Assembly: GCA_949840915.1 (NCBI GenBank) | Contig: CATKXY010000012.1 | Span: 34,530 to 98,529, forward strand | DNA length: 64,000 nt | Origin: an uncultured Lachnospiraceae bacterium | GTDB lineage: Bacteria; Bacillota; Clostridia; Lachnospirales; Lachnospiraceae | Direction of reading: 5' to 3' | In this document: positions 1 to 8,125 of the stretch, one piece after another | Layout of the letters: each line of letters starts with the position of its first letter | Position numbering within the stretch: the stretch's first letter is position 1 | The notes under the pieces: model-generated | Database searches by the model: none | What the model was told of the DNA's origin: nothing | What the model saw: only the letters and a program-made list of their open reading frames with translations | Program-made: the position numbers and the translations under genes

Positions 1-147
1 GACAACTATCCCATGGAGGTGCAGGAGGGACAGATTTTTGTCATTGATTATCATTTTACGGACGGGTCAACGGTGAGAGAGCTTCACCGCGCCGACGGGA
101 GCACCTGGCAGGGAAACCCGGCCACGGTGCAGTTTCAGGAGGATTGA
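1..147 (+). CDS. C-terminal end of an unknown protein (partial)
   Basis: An open frame enters from the left edge and ends at a TGA after 48 residues, finishing with VQFQED. The visible part is hydrophilic and mixed in charge, with no recognisable motif. Its end overlaps the end of the convergent MATE gene by 13 bases. The true start and the family lie outside the window, so I assign no function. Confidence 0.6.
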   Translation, partial: DNYPMEVQEGQIFVIDYHFTDGSTVRELHRADGSTWQGNPATVQFQED

Positions 148-1478
148 GGCGTCTTCCTGTAGATTCGGATGAAATATAGAATCTCCGCAACCGCGGTCAG
201 AGACCAGGAGCAGACGTAGAGCAGATACAGTGACTCAAGCGTGTGAAAACGGGCAAAAACTGTGTAGATCCATACGATTCGGAATACGCAGGAGCCCAGT
301 ATGACCATTACAGTGGGAACGGCAGTTTTTCCCAGACCGCGGGAGGCGGCGAGGGAACAGTCCATAAATGCGGATACGCCGTAGGAGAGCGCCATCACGG
401 AGAGCCGGGTGGTACCGGAGGCAATCACGCCCTGTTCGCTGGTGAACAGGGAGAGGAAGGGATGACGGAAGACATACAGGCCCACGCCCAGCAGGATGCC
501 CACCGAGAACGAATACAAGAGGCAGATCAGATAACTTTTTCTGATTCTGTCTTTTTTGTCTGCGCCGAGATTCTGAGCAATAAAGCTTGTGCAGGCAGTA
601 TAGAAGGCCGCCATCATATCGTAGACCAGCGGGTCCGCGTTGGCTGCGGCAGAATTGCCCTCCACTACAACATGATCAAAGGAATTGACGCTTGTCTGCA
701 CAAAGAGATTGGCCACGGCAAAAATGGCATACTGCAGGGCGCAGGGGATGCCGATGTGCAGGATGCGTGCGGCCTTATCCGTGCAAATGCGAAGACAATC
801 CGGGCGAAGTCCGAAATCCTCCTGTGTCCGAAACAGCAGGCGGAGGATCAAAGCGGCGGACAGATACTGCGAAAGGACGCTGGCCAGCGCCACGCCTTTT
901 ACGTCCATATGGCACACGATCACAAAAAAGAGGTTCAGCGCGATGTTGACGACTCCGGCGAAGCTCAGATAGTACAGCGGACGTCTGGTGTCTCCCGCCG
1001 CACTCAGCACCGCGTTGCCGAAATTGTACAATGCCAGGGCGGGCATGCCCAGCAGATAGATGCGCAGATAGATCACGGCGTCCCGGATCAGTTCATCTTT
1101 GGTGTGCATAAAGGTGAGAATACCGTCGGAAAAGGCGATGCCGAGTATGGCGATGGCGGCGCCGGAGGCCAGACAGATGATGACGGCGGTATGTACGGTC
1201 TCCCGCAGGTCGTCTTTGTTTCGGGAGCCGATATACAGGGCGGTCATGGAGTTGACACCGCCGGCCAGACCGATGAGCACGCCCGTGAACAGCGTGATCA
1301 GAATGCTGGTGGAGCCCACGGCGCCCAGGGCGATGGGGCCGGCAAATTTGCCTACCACCGCCACGTCCGACAGATTAAAAACCACCTGTAATATATTGGA
1401 GAACATAAGCGGAACGCTGTAAAATAAAATTTTTTTCCACAGAGAACCGCTGCAGAGATCCATTTCGTAAGTTTTCAT
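135..1478 (-). CDS. MATE family multidrug/cation efflux protein
   Basis: A 447-residue protein that is almost entirely hydrophobic helices, as expected of a 12-helix MATE antiporter that exports drugs or metabolites in exchange for Na+ or H+. The N-terminus (LWKKILFYSVPLMFSNILQ, then FNLSDVAVVGKFAG) matches the start of the MATE fold, and the second half repeats the pattern (HIGIPCALQYAIFAVANLF). The frame is open far upstream, but the ATG at 1478 follows an AAAGGAAA ribosome binding site and begins exactly at the conserved N-terminus, so I use it. It is divergent from rarA; a promoter with an overlapping dyad lies in the shared intergenic region, which suggests a repressor. The substrate is unknown. 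Confidence 0.9.
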   Translation of the reverse strand: MKTYEMDLCSGSLWKKILFYSVPLMFSNILQVVFNLSDVAVVGKFAGPIALGAVGSTSILITLFTGVLIGLAGGVNSMTALYIGSRNKDDLRETVHTAVIICLASGAAIAILGIAFSDGILTFMHTKDELIRDAVIYLRIYLLGMPALALYNFGNAVLSAAGDTRRPLYYLSFAGVVNIALNLFFVIVCHMDVKGVALASVLSQYLSAALILRLLFRTQEDFGLRPDCLRICTDKAARILHIGIPCALQYAIFAVANLFVQTSVNSFDHVVVEGNSAAANADPLVYDMMAAFYTACTSFIAQNLGADKKDRIRKSYLICLLYSFSVGILLGVGLYVFRHPFLSLFTSEQGVIASGTTRLSVMALSYGVSAFMDCSLAASRGLGKTAVPTVMVILGSCVFRIVWIYTVFARFHTLESLYLLYVCSWSLTAVAEILYFIRIYRKTPQSS

Positions 1479-1503
1479 GTGAGTTTCCTTTTGTTTTACC
1501 ATA

Positions 1504-1549
1504 ATGTATAGTGCATCTACTATCATACACCGGAAATGTAAAATTTCAA
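1504..1549 (-). promoter_or_regulatory. Probable promoter with overlapping dyad for the MATE gene
   Basis: On the minus strand TTGAAA (1544-1549) and TATGAT (1522-1527) are 16 bases apart. An inverted repeat, ATGtATAGT / ACTATCAT around a 6-base centre (1504-1526), overlaps the -10 and start region, a typical repressor position. The regulator is not identifiable here. Confidence 0.45.
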
Positions 1550-1592
1550 GTGCAAACAGCCGTCGGAAAGGATTATTTTCAACAGATCCCCT

Positions 1593-1621
1593 TTGTGGCA
1601 GATGGAACAGTATGGTATAAT
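1593..1621 (+). promoter_or_regulatory. Probable sigma-A promoter of rarA
   Basis: TTGTGG (1593-1598) and a perfect TATAAT (1616-1621) are separated by 17 bases, about 40 bases before the rarA start. Confidence 0.5.
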
Positions 1622-1661
1622 TTAGCCATATTGAAGAGATGATTGGGGAGAGTAATTGGTT

Positions 1662-3008
1662 ATGGAACAGCTTAGTTTGTTTGACAATCGAGAGCGGACG
1701 GCGCCGCTGGCAAGCCGTTTGCGTCCGAACAATCTGGATGAATATGTGGGACAGCAGCATTTGATCGGGCAGGGAAAGATACTGAGACAATTGATCGAAA
1801 GAGATCAGGTTTCTTCCATGATTTTCTGGGGACCGCCGGGAGTGGGAAAGACCACCCTTGCAAGAATCATTGCCAGACAGACGCAGGCGGAATTCGTGGA
1901 ATTCAGTGCGGTGACCAGCGGGATCAAGGAGGTCAAGGAAGTTATGCAGCAGGCGGAGTCCAATCGCAGGATGGGAATCAGGACGCTGCTTTTTGCGGAT
2001 GAGATACATCGGTTTAACAAAGCGCAGCAGGATGCGTTTTTACCCTTTGTGGAAAGGGGAAGTATTATTCTGGTAGGCGCTACCACAGAGAATCCGTCCT
2101 TTGAGATCAACTCTGCGTTGCTTTCCAGATGTAAGGTCTTTATCCTGAAGGCGTTGGAGGAAGCGGATCTGACAAGACTTTTGCGGCATGCATTGGACAG
2201 TCCCAGAGGATTGGGCAATATGCGGATCGCCATTGAGGATTCTCATCTGAATGCCATTGCGCGATTTGCAAACGGAGATGCCAGAACGGCGCTGAACACT
2301 CTGGAAATGGCAGTGTTTAACGGACAGATGAAGGAGGACGGCACGATTGTTGTCGACGAGGCGGTGCTTTCAGAATGTATGAACCGGCGCTCTCTCTTAT
2401 ATGATAAGAACGGCGAGGAACATTATAATCTCATTTCTGCCCTGCATAAATCTATGCGGAACAGTGATCCGGACGCGGCGGTCTATTGGATGTACCGCAT
2501 GCTGGATGGCGGAGAGAATCCGCTTTATATCGCAAGGCGTCTGGTTCGTTTTGCCAGTGAGGATATCGGCATGGCGGATTCCAACGCGTTACAGGTGGCT
2601 GTGGCTGTTTATCAGGCCTGTCATTTCCTTGGAATGCCGGAATGTGACGTACATCTGGCCCATGCAGTGGTTTACCTGTCCATGGCGCCCAAATCCAATG
2701 CGCTTTATCGGGCCTGTCTGTCGGTGAAGGAGGATATCAGGGAGATGCCGGCAGAACCTGTTCCTTTACAGATATGTAACGCACCCACAAAGCTTATGGA
2801 GGAGCTTGATTACGGAAAAGGTTATATCTATGCACACGATACCAGGGAGAAGCTGTCGGCAATGCAGTGCCTGCCCGATTCGTTGAAAGCTAAGCGCTAT
2901 TACGAGCCAACCGATGAAGGGGCAGAAGAACGGGTGAAGGAACAATTAGAGGAGATCCTGAAATGGAAATCTGAGCATAGACAAGAGGAACATCCTGAAA
3001 CATTCTGA
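1662..3008 (+). CDS. rarA: Replication-associated recombination protein A (RarA/MgsA), AAA+ ATPase
   Basis: A 448-residue AAA+ ATPase of the clamp-loader-like RarA/MgsA/WRNIP1 family, which acts at stalled replication forks. Visible motifs are the N-terminal LASRLRPNNLDEYVGQQHL segment, Walker A GPPGVGKTTLA, Walker B FADEIHRFNKAQQD, sensor 1 GATTENPSFE and the GDARTALNTLE sensor 2 region, followed by the C-terminal tetramerisation part (YARRLVRFASEDIG-like, then AYRACL-like). ATG at 1662 and an in-frame TTG at 1656 are both usable with the GGGGAG at 1645-1650; I prefer the ATG because the family starts with a short MEQLSLFD-like peptide. Length is normal for the family. Confidence 0.95.
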   Translation: MEQLSLFDNRERTAPLASRLRPNNLDEYVGQQHLIGQGKILRQLIERDQVSSMIFWGPPGVGKTTLARIIARQTQAEFVEFSAVTSGIKEVKEVMQQAESNRRMGIRTLLFADEIHRFNKAQQDAFLPFVERGSIILVGATTENPSFEINSALLSRCKVFILKALEEADLTRLLRHALDSPRGLGNMRIAIEDSHLNAIARFANGDARTALNTLEMAVFNGQMKEDGTIVVDEAVLSECMNRRSLLYDKNGEEHYNLISALHKSMRNSDPDAAVYWMYRMLDGGENPLYIARRLVRFASEDIGMADSNALQVAVAVYQACHFLGMPECDVHLAHAVVYLSMAPKSNALYRACLSVKEDIREMPAEPVPLQICNAPTKLMEELDYGKGYIYAHDTREKLSAMQCLPDSLKAKRYYEPTDEGAEERVKEQLEEILKWKSEHRQEEHPETF

Positions 3009-3059
3009 TATCTGCAATCAATTGACGGCTCCTTTTGCCGACACCAATCAAGCTTTGCC

Positions 3060-3089
3060 GTATAAAAGATGGTTTCCCGGGGCATGATA
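3060..3089 (+). promoter_or_regulatory. Candidate sigma-G promoter of the spoVAD operon
   Basis: GTATA (3060-3064), 18 bases, then CATGATA (3083-3089). This fits the Bacillus subtilis sigma-G consensus GHATR-N18-CATXHTA at every defined position. It is 68 bases before the spoVAD start, and spoVA genes are sigma-G (forespore) targets in known spore formers. Confidence 0.6.
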
Positions 3090-3156
3090 CCTACCAAAAT
3101 CTGCATGAACGGCCCGAAAGGCTTTTGGTGCAATGGAGGATGAAAGGAGCTGTCAT

Positions 3157-4245
3157 ATGGGGCAACATTTGGGAAAGTCCAGCATACGGCTGGAGAAGCC
3201 GGTTTATATCACGGGAAGCGCCAGTGTGGTGGGCAAAAAGGAAGGTGAGGGGCCTTTGGGGCTTCTTTTTGATATGGTGGGGGAGGACGATCTGTTTGGC
3301 TGCGAGACATGGGAGGAAGCCGAGAGCAGTCTGCAGAAGGATGCGGTATATCTGGCTATGGAGAAGGCCGGCGTAAAGCCTATGGATGTGGACTTTATGT
3401 TTGCAGGGGATCTGTTGGGGCAGTCTATCGCCACCTCTTTCGGTATCTCCTGTTATGAAATTCCGCTGTTTGGTCTCTACGGGGCCTGCTCTACCTGCGG
3501 GGAATCTCTCGCTCTGGGGGCTATGGCCATTGCCGGAAACTTTGCGCAAAAGGTAGTCTGCGTCACGTCCAGTCACTTTGCCAGTGCGGAGAAAGAGTTC
3601 CGTTTTCCGCTGGAGTACGGGAACCAGCGTCCGTTGTCCGCCAGCTGGACTGTGACAGGCAGCGGGGCGTTCGTGCTGGGAGCGGAACCGGATGGAAAAG
3701 ACAATCGGCGCTGCTGTGGTTCGACAGAGGTGTCAGGAGAGAAAACAACACCGGTGTCAAAGGGGGCGAGAGCCCGTATAACAGGGATTACCGTGGGTAA
3801 GATAACGGATTATGGACTGAAAGATTCCATGAATATGGGGGCATGTATGGCACCCGCGTCAGCTTCCACCCTGGAACAGCATTTTATTGACTTTGCCAGT
3901 CAGCCCGATGATTACGATAAGATCATCACGGGAGATCTGGGCAGTGTGGGCCAGCGGGTTCTGATTGATCTGATGCGGGAGAGAGGATATGATATTTCCT
4001 CCCGGCATATGGACTGCGGCATGGAGATCTTTGACGCGGAGTCTCAGGACACACATGCGGGCGGCAGCGGCTGCGGATGCAGCGCGGCGACGCTGTCGGC
4101 CTATATTCTGAAGCAGTTGGAGGAGGGTAACTGGCGGAAAGTGTTGTTTATGCCCACAGGAGCGCTGCTCTCAAAGACCAGCTTTAATGAGGGCAAGAGC
4201 GTGCCCGGCATCGCTCATGCGCTGGTGCTCGAGAGCTGTCTGTAA
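3157..4245 (+). CDS. spoVAD: Stage V sporulation protein AD (SpoVAD)
   Basis: A 362-residue thiolase-fold protein of the SpoVAD family, part of the inner-membrane SpoVA machinery that moves dipicolinic acid into the forespore and out at germination. Family marks include KPVYITGSASVVGKKEGEGP, FAGDLLGQ, FGLYGACSTCGESLALG, CVTSSHFASAEKEFRFPLEYG and a Gly/Cys-rich GGSGCGCSA stretch. An in-frame ATG at 3133 exists, but the ATG at 3157 has AAAGGAG eight bases upstream and starts the conserved part. Length is normal. It heads a group in which the usual partner spoVAC is missing and spoVAE lies four genes downstream. Confidence 0.95.
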   Translation: MGQHLGKSSIRLEKPVYITGSASVVGKKEGEGPLGLLFDMVGEDDLFGCETWEEAESSLQKDAVYLAMEKAGVKPMDVDFMFAGDLLGQSIATSFGISCYEIPLFGLYGACSTCGESLALGAMAIAGNFAQKVVCVTSSHFASAEKEFRFPLEYGNQRPLSASWTVTGSGAFVLGAEPDGKDNRRCCGSTEVSGEKTTPVSKGARARITGITVGKITDYGLKDSMNMGACMAPASASTLEQHFIDFASQPDDYDKIITGDLGSVGQRVLIDLMRERGYDISSRHMDCGMEIFDAESQDTHAGGSGCGCSAATLSAYILKQLEEGNWRKVLFMPTGALLSKTSFNEGKSVPGIAHALVLESCL

Positions 4246-4412
4246 AAAACTCCGGCAGCGGGGACGGTTCCGGGTGGGCCCCGACGGAATAGAGTTGCAA
4301 TCTTCTTCGGATGCTGTTACAATACTTTCAGGGCTGAATGGACATCGGGATGAGGACAGGCGTATGTGCATTGCGGTCCGGGAATTGTGGTCTGCAGGGA
4401 GGCTTTGACGGT

Positions 4413-4655
4413 ATGCGGAGAATGGAATTTAAGATGGAGCGGCCGGGACTGTTGGAGATCGGACAGGAGATTTCCGTGACGGAGGGACTGCTTCCCAGCA
4501 ACTATTATTATACCATTGACCCGGCTCTGGCCATGTCCGCAAACATTCCTTTTCCAAAGCGCCTGATGAGCAGAAAAGGCGTAGTGACGGACATTGTGGA
4601 GAACGACAGGGGATTTTATGTCACGGCAGAGTTTGATGAGCCGGATATAAAATAG
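4413..4655 (+). CDS. Small conserved-looking protein of unknown function (80 aa)
   Basis: A short soluble protein (MRRMEFKMERPGLLEIGQ onward) with no membrane segment and no motif I recognise. The start is supported by AGGGAGG ten bases upstream; the ATG nine bases later is an alternative. It sits between spoVAD and ridA with no opposing gene and 40 bases before ridA, so it probably belongs to the same transcript. The C-terminal half (RKGVVTDIVENDRGFYVTAE) reads like a small beta-rich fold. Function unknown. Confidence 0.6.
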   Translation: MRRMEFKMERPGLLEIGQEISVTEGLLPSNYYYTIDPALAMSANIPFPKRLMSRKGVVTDIVENDRGFYVTAEFDEPDIK

Positions 4656-4695
4656 ATGATATAGAATAGTACCATACAATAGGAGGACAAGTGTT

Positions 4696-5070
4696 ATGTT
4701 AAAGAAAATTGCAACAGATAAGGCACCCGCAGCAATCGGTCCTTATTCTCAGGGGATCATTACAGGAAACCTGTTATTTGCATCAGGCCAGATTGCAATA
4801 AATCCTGCAAACGGGCTTATTGAGGCTGAGGGAATCGTGGATCAGACAGAGCAGGTGATGAAAAATATCGGCGCCATCCTGGAGGCGGCCGGAACCGATT
4901 ACACCAGAGTGGTAAAGACCACCTGTTTTCTGGCGGATATGAATGATTTTGCAACCTTCAATGAGATTTATGCCAGATACTTCACGGAGAAGCCTGCGCG
5001 CAGCTGTGTGGCTGTGAAGACACTGCCCAAGAATGTATTGTGCGAGGTAGAGGTGATCGCCGAGGTATAG
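4696..5070 (+). CDS. ridA: RidA family protein (2-iminoalkanoate deaminase)
   Basis: A 124-residue YjgF/YER057c/UK114 protein. RidA hydrolyses reactive enamine/imine intermediates made by PLP enzymes such as threonine dehydratase, acting as a cytosolic trimer. The sequence has the family N-terminus (APAAIGPYSQGI), ASGQI, the TTCFLADMNDFATFNEIY block and the C-terminal PARSCVAVKTLP with the conserved arginine, then CEVEVIAEV with the conserved glutamate. The start has AGGAGG at 4681. It lies in the middle of the spoVAD-spoVAE group, five bases before the kinase gene. Confidence 0.93.
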   Translation: MLKKIATDKAPAAIGPYSQGIITGNLLFASGQIAINPANGLIEAEGIVDQTEQVMKNIGAILEAAGTDYTRVVKTTCFLADMNDFATFNEIYARYFTEKPARSCVAVKTLPKNVLCEVEVIAEV

Positions 5071-5074
5071 GTGT

Positions 5075-5575
5075 ATGGAGAAAACTTGTGTTATTTTAAT
5101 TGGCATGCCCGGAGCAGGCAAGAGTACGGTCGGTGTGGTTCTTGCAAAGCGTCTGGGCATGCGCTTTGTGGATTCGGATCTGGTGATACAGGAGAGACAC
5201 GGAAAGCTCTTGCATGAGCTGATCGAGGAGAACGGCGCAGAAGGGTTTCTGGAAATAGAGAATACGGTAAACTCAGAGCTGTCGCCCCGAAATGCCGTGA
5301 TTGCAACAGGCGGCAGCGCCGTTTACGGGCGGGAGGCCATGGAGCATTTCAGCCGGATCGGCCGGATCGTGTATCTTGAGCTGCCCTATGAGGAGATCGA
5401 AGAGCGCCTGGGAGATTTGAACGCCAGGGGTGTACCGCTTAAACCGGGGCAGAGTCTGCGCGATCTGTATGAGGAGCGCGTTCCCCTCTATGAGAGATAT
5501 GCGCACCATACGATATCCTGCCACGGGAAAGCACTGCGGGAAATCGTGGCCCGGATCAGCGGGTTGCTGTCATAG
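5075..5575 (+). CDS. Shikimate-kinase-like P-loop kinase, substrate uncertain
   Basis: A 166-residue protein of the AroK fold. It has Walker A GMPGAGKST, the DSD motif (FVDSDLVIQ), ATGGSAVYG in place of the usual GGG loop, and the LID/C-terminal block with RGVPL and RVPLYERYA. Two positions differ from true shikimate kinases: the conserved arginine of the FR-x-x-E motif is leucine (GFLEIEN), and the third glycine of the GGG motif is serine. Both contact shikimate in known structures, so another small alcohol or hydroxy-acid may be the substrate. It starts four bases after ridA. No other shikimate-pathway gene is nearby, which also argues against a simple AroK role. Confidence 0.7.
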   Translation: MEKTCVILIGMPGAGKSTVGVVLAKRLGMRFVDSDLVIQERHGKLLHELIEENGAEGFLEIENTVNSELSPRNAVIATGGSAVYGREAMEHFSRIGRIVYLELPYEEIEERLGDLNARGVPLKPGQSLRDLYEERVPLYERYAHHTISCHGKALREIVARISGLLS

Positions 5576-5718
5576 AACGGGCACAAAACGGGCATAAAAC
5601 GCATAATTTCACATGTTTCGGTCAATACTCTGTAACAGATAGAGGCGGTCGTTTTCATGAGATCGTCCGTATGAGCGGGAAAGAGGTAATTCTGTCCCGG
5701 TGAGAAGGAGTGTGTCAG

Positions 5719-6075
5719 ATGGATTATGTAAATGCGTTCTGGGTGGGCGGTCTGATCTGTGTGGCCGTGCAGATTCTGATGGAGAAGACCAAGATGATGC
5801 CTGGGCGGATCATGGTGCTGCTGGTGGTTACGGGTGCGGTCATCAGCCTGTTTGGCTGGTACGAGCCCTTTCAGAAATTTGCCGGCGCGGGGGCCAGCGT
5901 CCCTCTGCTCGGATTTGGCAATGTGCTTATGAAGGGTGTGAAAGAGGCCATTGCGGAACAGGGTTTTCTGGGCCTGTTCACAGGCGGTTTTAAGGCCGGA
6001 GCGGTGGGTACCAGTGCGGCCTTGATCTTCGGTTACTTGGCCAGCCTGCTCTTTAAACCTAAGATGAAACAGTGA
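5719..6075 (+). CDS. spoVAE: Stage V sporulation protein AE (SpoVAE/SpoVAEb)
   Basis: A 118-residue integral membrane protein with about four hydrophobic helices. It matches the SpoVAE family: MDYVNAFWVGGLICVAVQIL, KMMPGRIMVLLVV, YEPFQKFAGAGASVPL and FTGGFKAGAVGTSAAL are the recognisable blocks. With SpoVAC and SpoVAD it forms the dipicolinic acid channel. The ATG at 5719 has AAGGAG eight bases upstream; an in-frame GTG at 5710 is less likely. It is separated from spoVAD by three other genes, and no sigma-G-like promoter is visible directly upstream, so it may be read from the spoVAD promoter. Confidence 0.93.
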   Translation: MDYVNAFWVGGLICVAVQILMEKTKMMPGRIMVLLVVTGAVISLFGWYEPFQKFAGAGASVPLLGFGNVLMKGVKEAIAEQGFLGLFTGGFKAGAVGTSAALIFGYLASLLFKPKMKQ

Positions 6076-6092
6076 CGACGGATATCATATAA

Positions 6093-6126
6093 CGGGTATG
6101 AAAAGTTTTACAGCTTCTCATACCCG
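6093..6126. terminator. Possible bidirectional terminator hairpin
   Basis: CGGGTATGA (6093-6101) pairs with TCATACCCG (6118-6126) between the convergent spoVAE and DUF5721-like genes, overlapping the last codons of the latter. T-runs on either side are weak. Confidence 0.4.
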
Positions 6127-6638
6127 ATTCCTTTGTCGTCCAGATAGCGGCAGAGTGCATTGTCCCAGACATGGTCTGCCTCGCGGCTCATGACGAAGGT
6201 GTGACAGGAAGTCCCGGTGGCAAGAACGGCCTTGCTCCCGTCATAGCGGATTGTGAGCACGAAGGCCTTGATTTGCCGGAAGTCCGCACTGGTTTTTTCG
6301 CTGTCGTTTTCGCAGACAGCGCCGCTGCTTTGAGTAAGCAGACGCTGCATGATCTCAGGCTTTAGCTGCAGCACGAATTTAAAGTGCAGGGGTGTGTGCT
6401 TTCCTTTGATCAGATCAAAGCATAGCCCCCTGATCTCGTTCCAAGGACGGAAATCATAGGGAAGATATTCCGGGCTCCGCTCCTGGGCCGGGAAAAAATC
6501 GGGATTCATATGTCCGTCTATCGTGTAGCTGTTGGCAGTACGGATGACAGCCTCCTCCAGCAGAAATCCGTCAAAGGTATCGCCGGAGAGCAGCTGGCTC
6601 ATAAAATTTTTCATGGAAGTGATCTCTAATGCCTGCAT
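6108..6638 (-). CDS. DUF5721-like protein of unknown function
   Basis: A 176-residue soluble protein. The N-terminus (ALEITSMKNFMSQLLSGDTF, then DGFLLEEAVIRTANSYTIDG) resembles the DUF5721 family seen in Lachnospiraceae; I make this match from memory. The C-terminal half alternates short beta strands (QIKAFVLTIRYDGSKAVLATG). The start has CGGAGG six bases upstream. It is a single gene, convergent with spoVAE. No catalytic motif is visible. Confidence 0.75.
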   Translation of the reverse strand: MQALEITSMKNFMSQLLSGDTFDGFLLEEAVIRTANSYTIDGHMNPDFFPAQERSPEYLPYDFRPWNEIRGLCFDLIKGKHTPLHFKFVLQLKPEIMQRLLTQSSGAVCENDSEKTSADFRQIKAFVLTIRYDGSKAVLATGTSCHTFVMSREADHVWDNALCRYLDDKGIGYEKL

Positions 6639-6808
6639 GGTTACCTCCGTGAGCGGCCTGCGAACAGGCGCGGTCTTTTGCCGGAAAGCCCGGCGAAGCG
6701 TAAGTTCAGTATAGCGCAGATACTACAAAAAGAAAAGCAGAAAGATTAGCAAAAGAAAAGAAATAGGGAAGAAATATGAAAGGTTTTCAAAATTTTGTCA
6801 AGAAAGAC

Positions 6809-6837
6809 TTTACAGGAATGGCACTGCGTGCTATTAT
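6809..6837 (+). promoter_or_regulatory. Probable sigma-A promoter of the degV gene
   Basis: TTTACA (6809-6814), 17-base spacer, TATTAT (6832-6837), about 40 bases before the DegV start. Confidence 0.55.
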
Positions 6838-6876
6838 AAGTGGTATCAAAAACTATGTCGAAGGGTTTGGAAAAAC

Positions 6877-7710
6877 ATGAGTTACAAAATCGTGCTGGAC
6901 AGCTGTGGTGAGATTCCCCGTGAATATCAGAATGATGAGAGATTTGAATCCGTGCCTCTGGGACTGGAGGTAGGGGACTATTGTATATTGGACGACGAAA
7001 CTTTTGATCAGGCGGAATTTTTGAGGAAGGTGGCGGAGTACCCCAAGTGCCCCAAATCCTCATGTCCCTCTCCCGACAGGTATCTGTCGGCCTACACTTG
7101 TGATGCGGAGCGGATTTATGTGGTGACACTGTCCGCGCAGCTGAGCGGAAGTCATAACAGCGCCTGCCTGGCCAGGAATCTCTATCTGGAGAAGTATGGG
7201 GAAAAACAGATTCATGTGGTGGATTCTCAGTCCGCAAGCTGCGGGGAGACTCAGATCGCCCTGAAAATTATGGAGCTCGAGGCGCAGGGGCTTTCGTTTG
7301 AGCAGATCGTAGATCAGATTGAGCGGTTCCGGGATGAGATGTTTACTTATTTTGTGCTGGATAATCTGGAGACCCTGCGCAAGAACGGGCGTCTGTCCCG
7401 GGCCAAGGCGATGGTGGCGTCCACTTTGAGCATCAAGCCTGTCATGGCCAGCGACGGCGGCACTATTGTGCAGAGAGGACAGGGTATCGGTATCAGGAAA
7501 GCGCTTGGCAAGCTGGCTGAGATGACGGCACAGATACCCGATGCGGAGTCCAGACGGCTGATGATCACTCACTGCAATGCGCCGGAGCGGGCGGAGCTGG
7601 TCAAAAAGCTCGTCATGGCAAAAGCGGCTTTCCGGGAGTGCATTATCATGGATACCCGGGGCGTCAGCAGCATGTATGCCAATGACGGCGGAGTGATCGT
7701 TACGGCATAG
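6877..7710 (+). CDS. DegV family protein (fatty-acid-binding, FakB-like)
   Basis: A 277-residue two-domain DegV protein. Family members bind a fatty acid between the two domains, and some (FakB) present it to the kinase FakA. Visible marks are IVLDSCGEIP at the N-terminus, KSSCPSPDRYLSAY, the TLSAQLSGSHNSA motif that holds the fatty-acid carboxylate, DSQSASCGE, LETLRKNGRLSRAKA and SIKPVMASDGG. Length is normal. No fakA is in the window, so the lipid role is an inference from the family. Confidence 0.9.
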   Translation: MSYKIVLDSCGEIPREYQNDERFESVPLGLEVGDYCILDDETFDQAEFLRKVAEYPKCPKSSCPSPDRYLSAYTCDAERIYVVTLSAQLSGSHNSACLARNLYLEKYGEKQIHVVDSQSASCGETQIALKIMELEAQGLSFEQIVDQIERFRDEMFTYFVLDNLETLRKNGRLSRAKAMVASTLSIKPVMASDGGTIVQRGQGIGIRKALGKLAEMTAQIPDAESRRLMITHCNAPERAELVKKLVMAKAAFRECIIMDTRGVSSMYANDGGVIVTA

Positions 7711-7727
7711 TCCGACCGGCAGATGTT

Positions 7728-8003
7728 CTATTTTACCAGGACAGACGTCAGATAGAACGCCAGTCCGAGCTGCAGCATGAGAATTGCAGGAATGCCGTAC
7801 ACAAAGTACCAGTGTCTGGTTTTGTGACGAAAGGCGCGCATTCCGAGCAGAGCACCCAGGCTTCCGCCCAGCAGAGCGGACAGAAAGAGAGTTTTTTCGC
7901 TGATGCGCCAGGCGTGTCTGACAGCGCGTCTCTTGTCAATGCCCATCAGGGCAAAAGCGGTTAGATTGATCAGAACAAGATATAGAATGATATAGTTGTG
8001 CAT
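7728..8003 (-). CDS. DUF1294 small membrane protein
   Basis: A 91-residue protein with three to four hydrophobic segments. It has the DUF1294 signature: an N-terminal helix, then MGIDKRRAVRHAWRISEKTLF, LSALLGGSLGALLGM and FRHKTRH before a last pair of helices. The function of the family is not established. It lies between degV (convergent) and the argG terminator, with GGGAGA upstream of its ATG. Confidence 0.85.
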   Translation of the reverse strand: MHNYIILYLVLINLTAFALMGIDKRRAVRHAWRISEKTLFLSALLGGSLGALLGMRAFRHKTRHWYFVYGIPAILMLQLGLAFYLTSVLVK

Positions 8004-8060
8004 ACAGTGTCTCCCGTCCCGCAGGGGGCTGTTAACAGAATTATGGAAAAGTCATAAAAT

Positions 8061-8095
8061 TCCCCGTCAAACCGATTTCGGTCTGACGGGGGATT
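8061..8095 (-). terminator. Rho-independent terminator of argG
   Basis: A long GC-rich stem, CCCCGTCAnACCGA paired with TCGGTnTGACGGGG around a two-base loop, lies just past the argG stop; on the minus strand it is followed by a run of T. Confidence 0.8.
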
Positions 8096-8125
8096 TCATT
8101 TTGGTTATCAGGTTCTCTGAGCCGG

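Noticed and set aside
243..1391. Long open frame on the plus strand opposite the MATE gene
   Set aside because: It is the antisense shadow of a clear MATE protein; its translation is polar and repetitive without motif or good ribosome binding site.
5577..5609. Three 11-base units (ACGGGCAnAAA type) after the kinase gene
   Set aside because: Only two units are close copies; too short and degenerate to call a repeat element.
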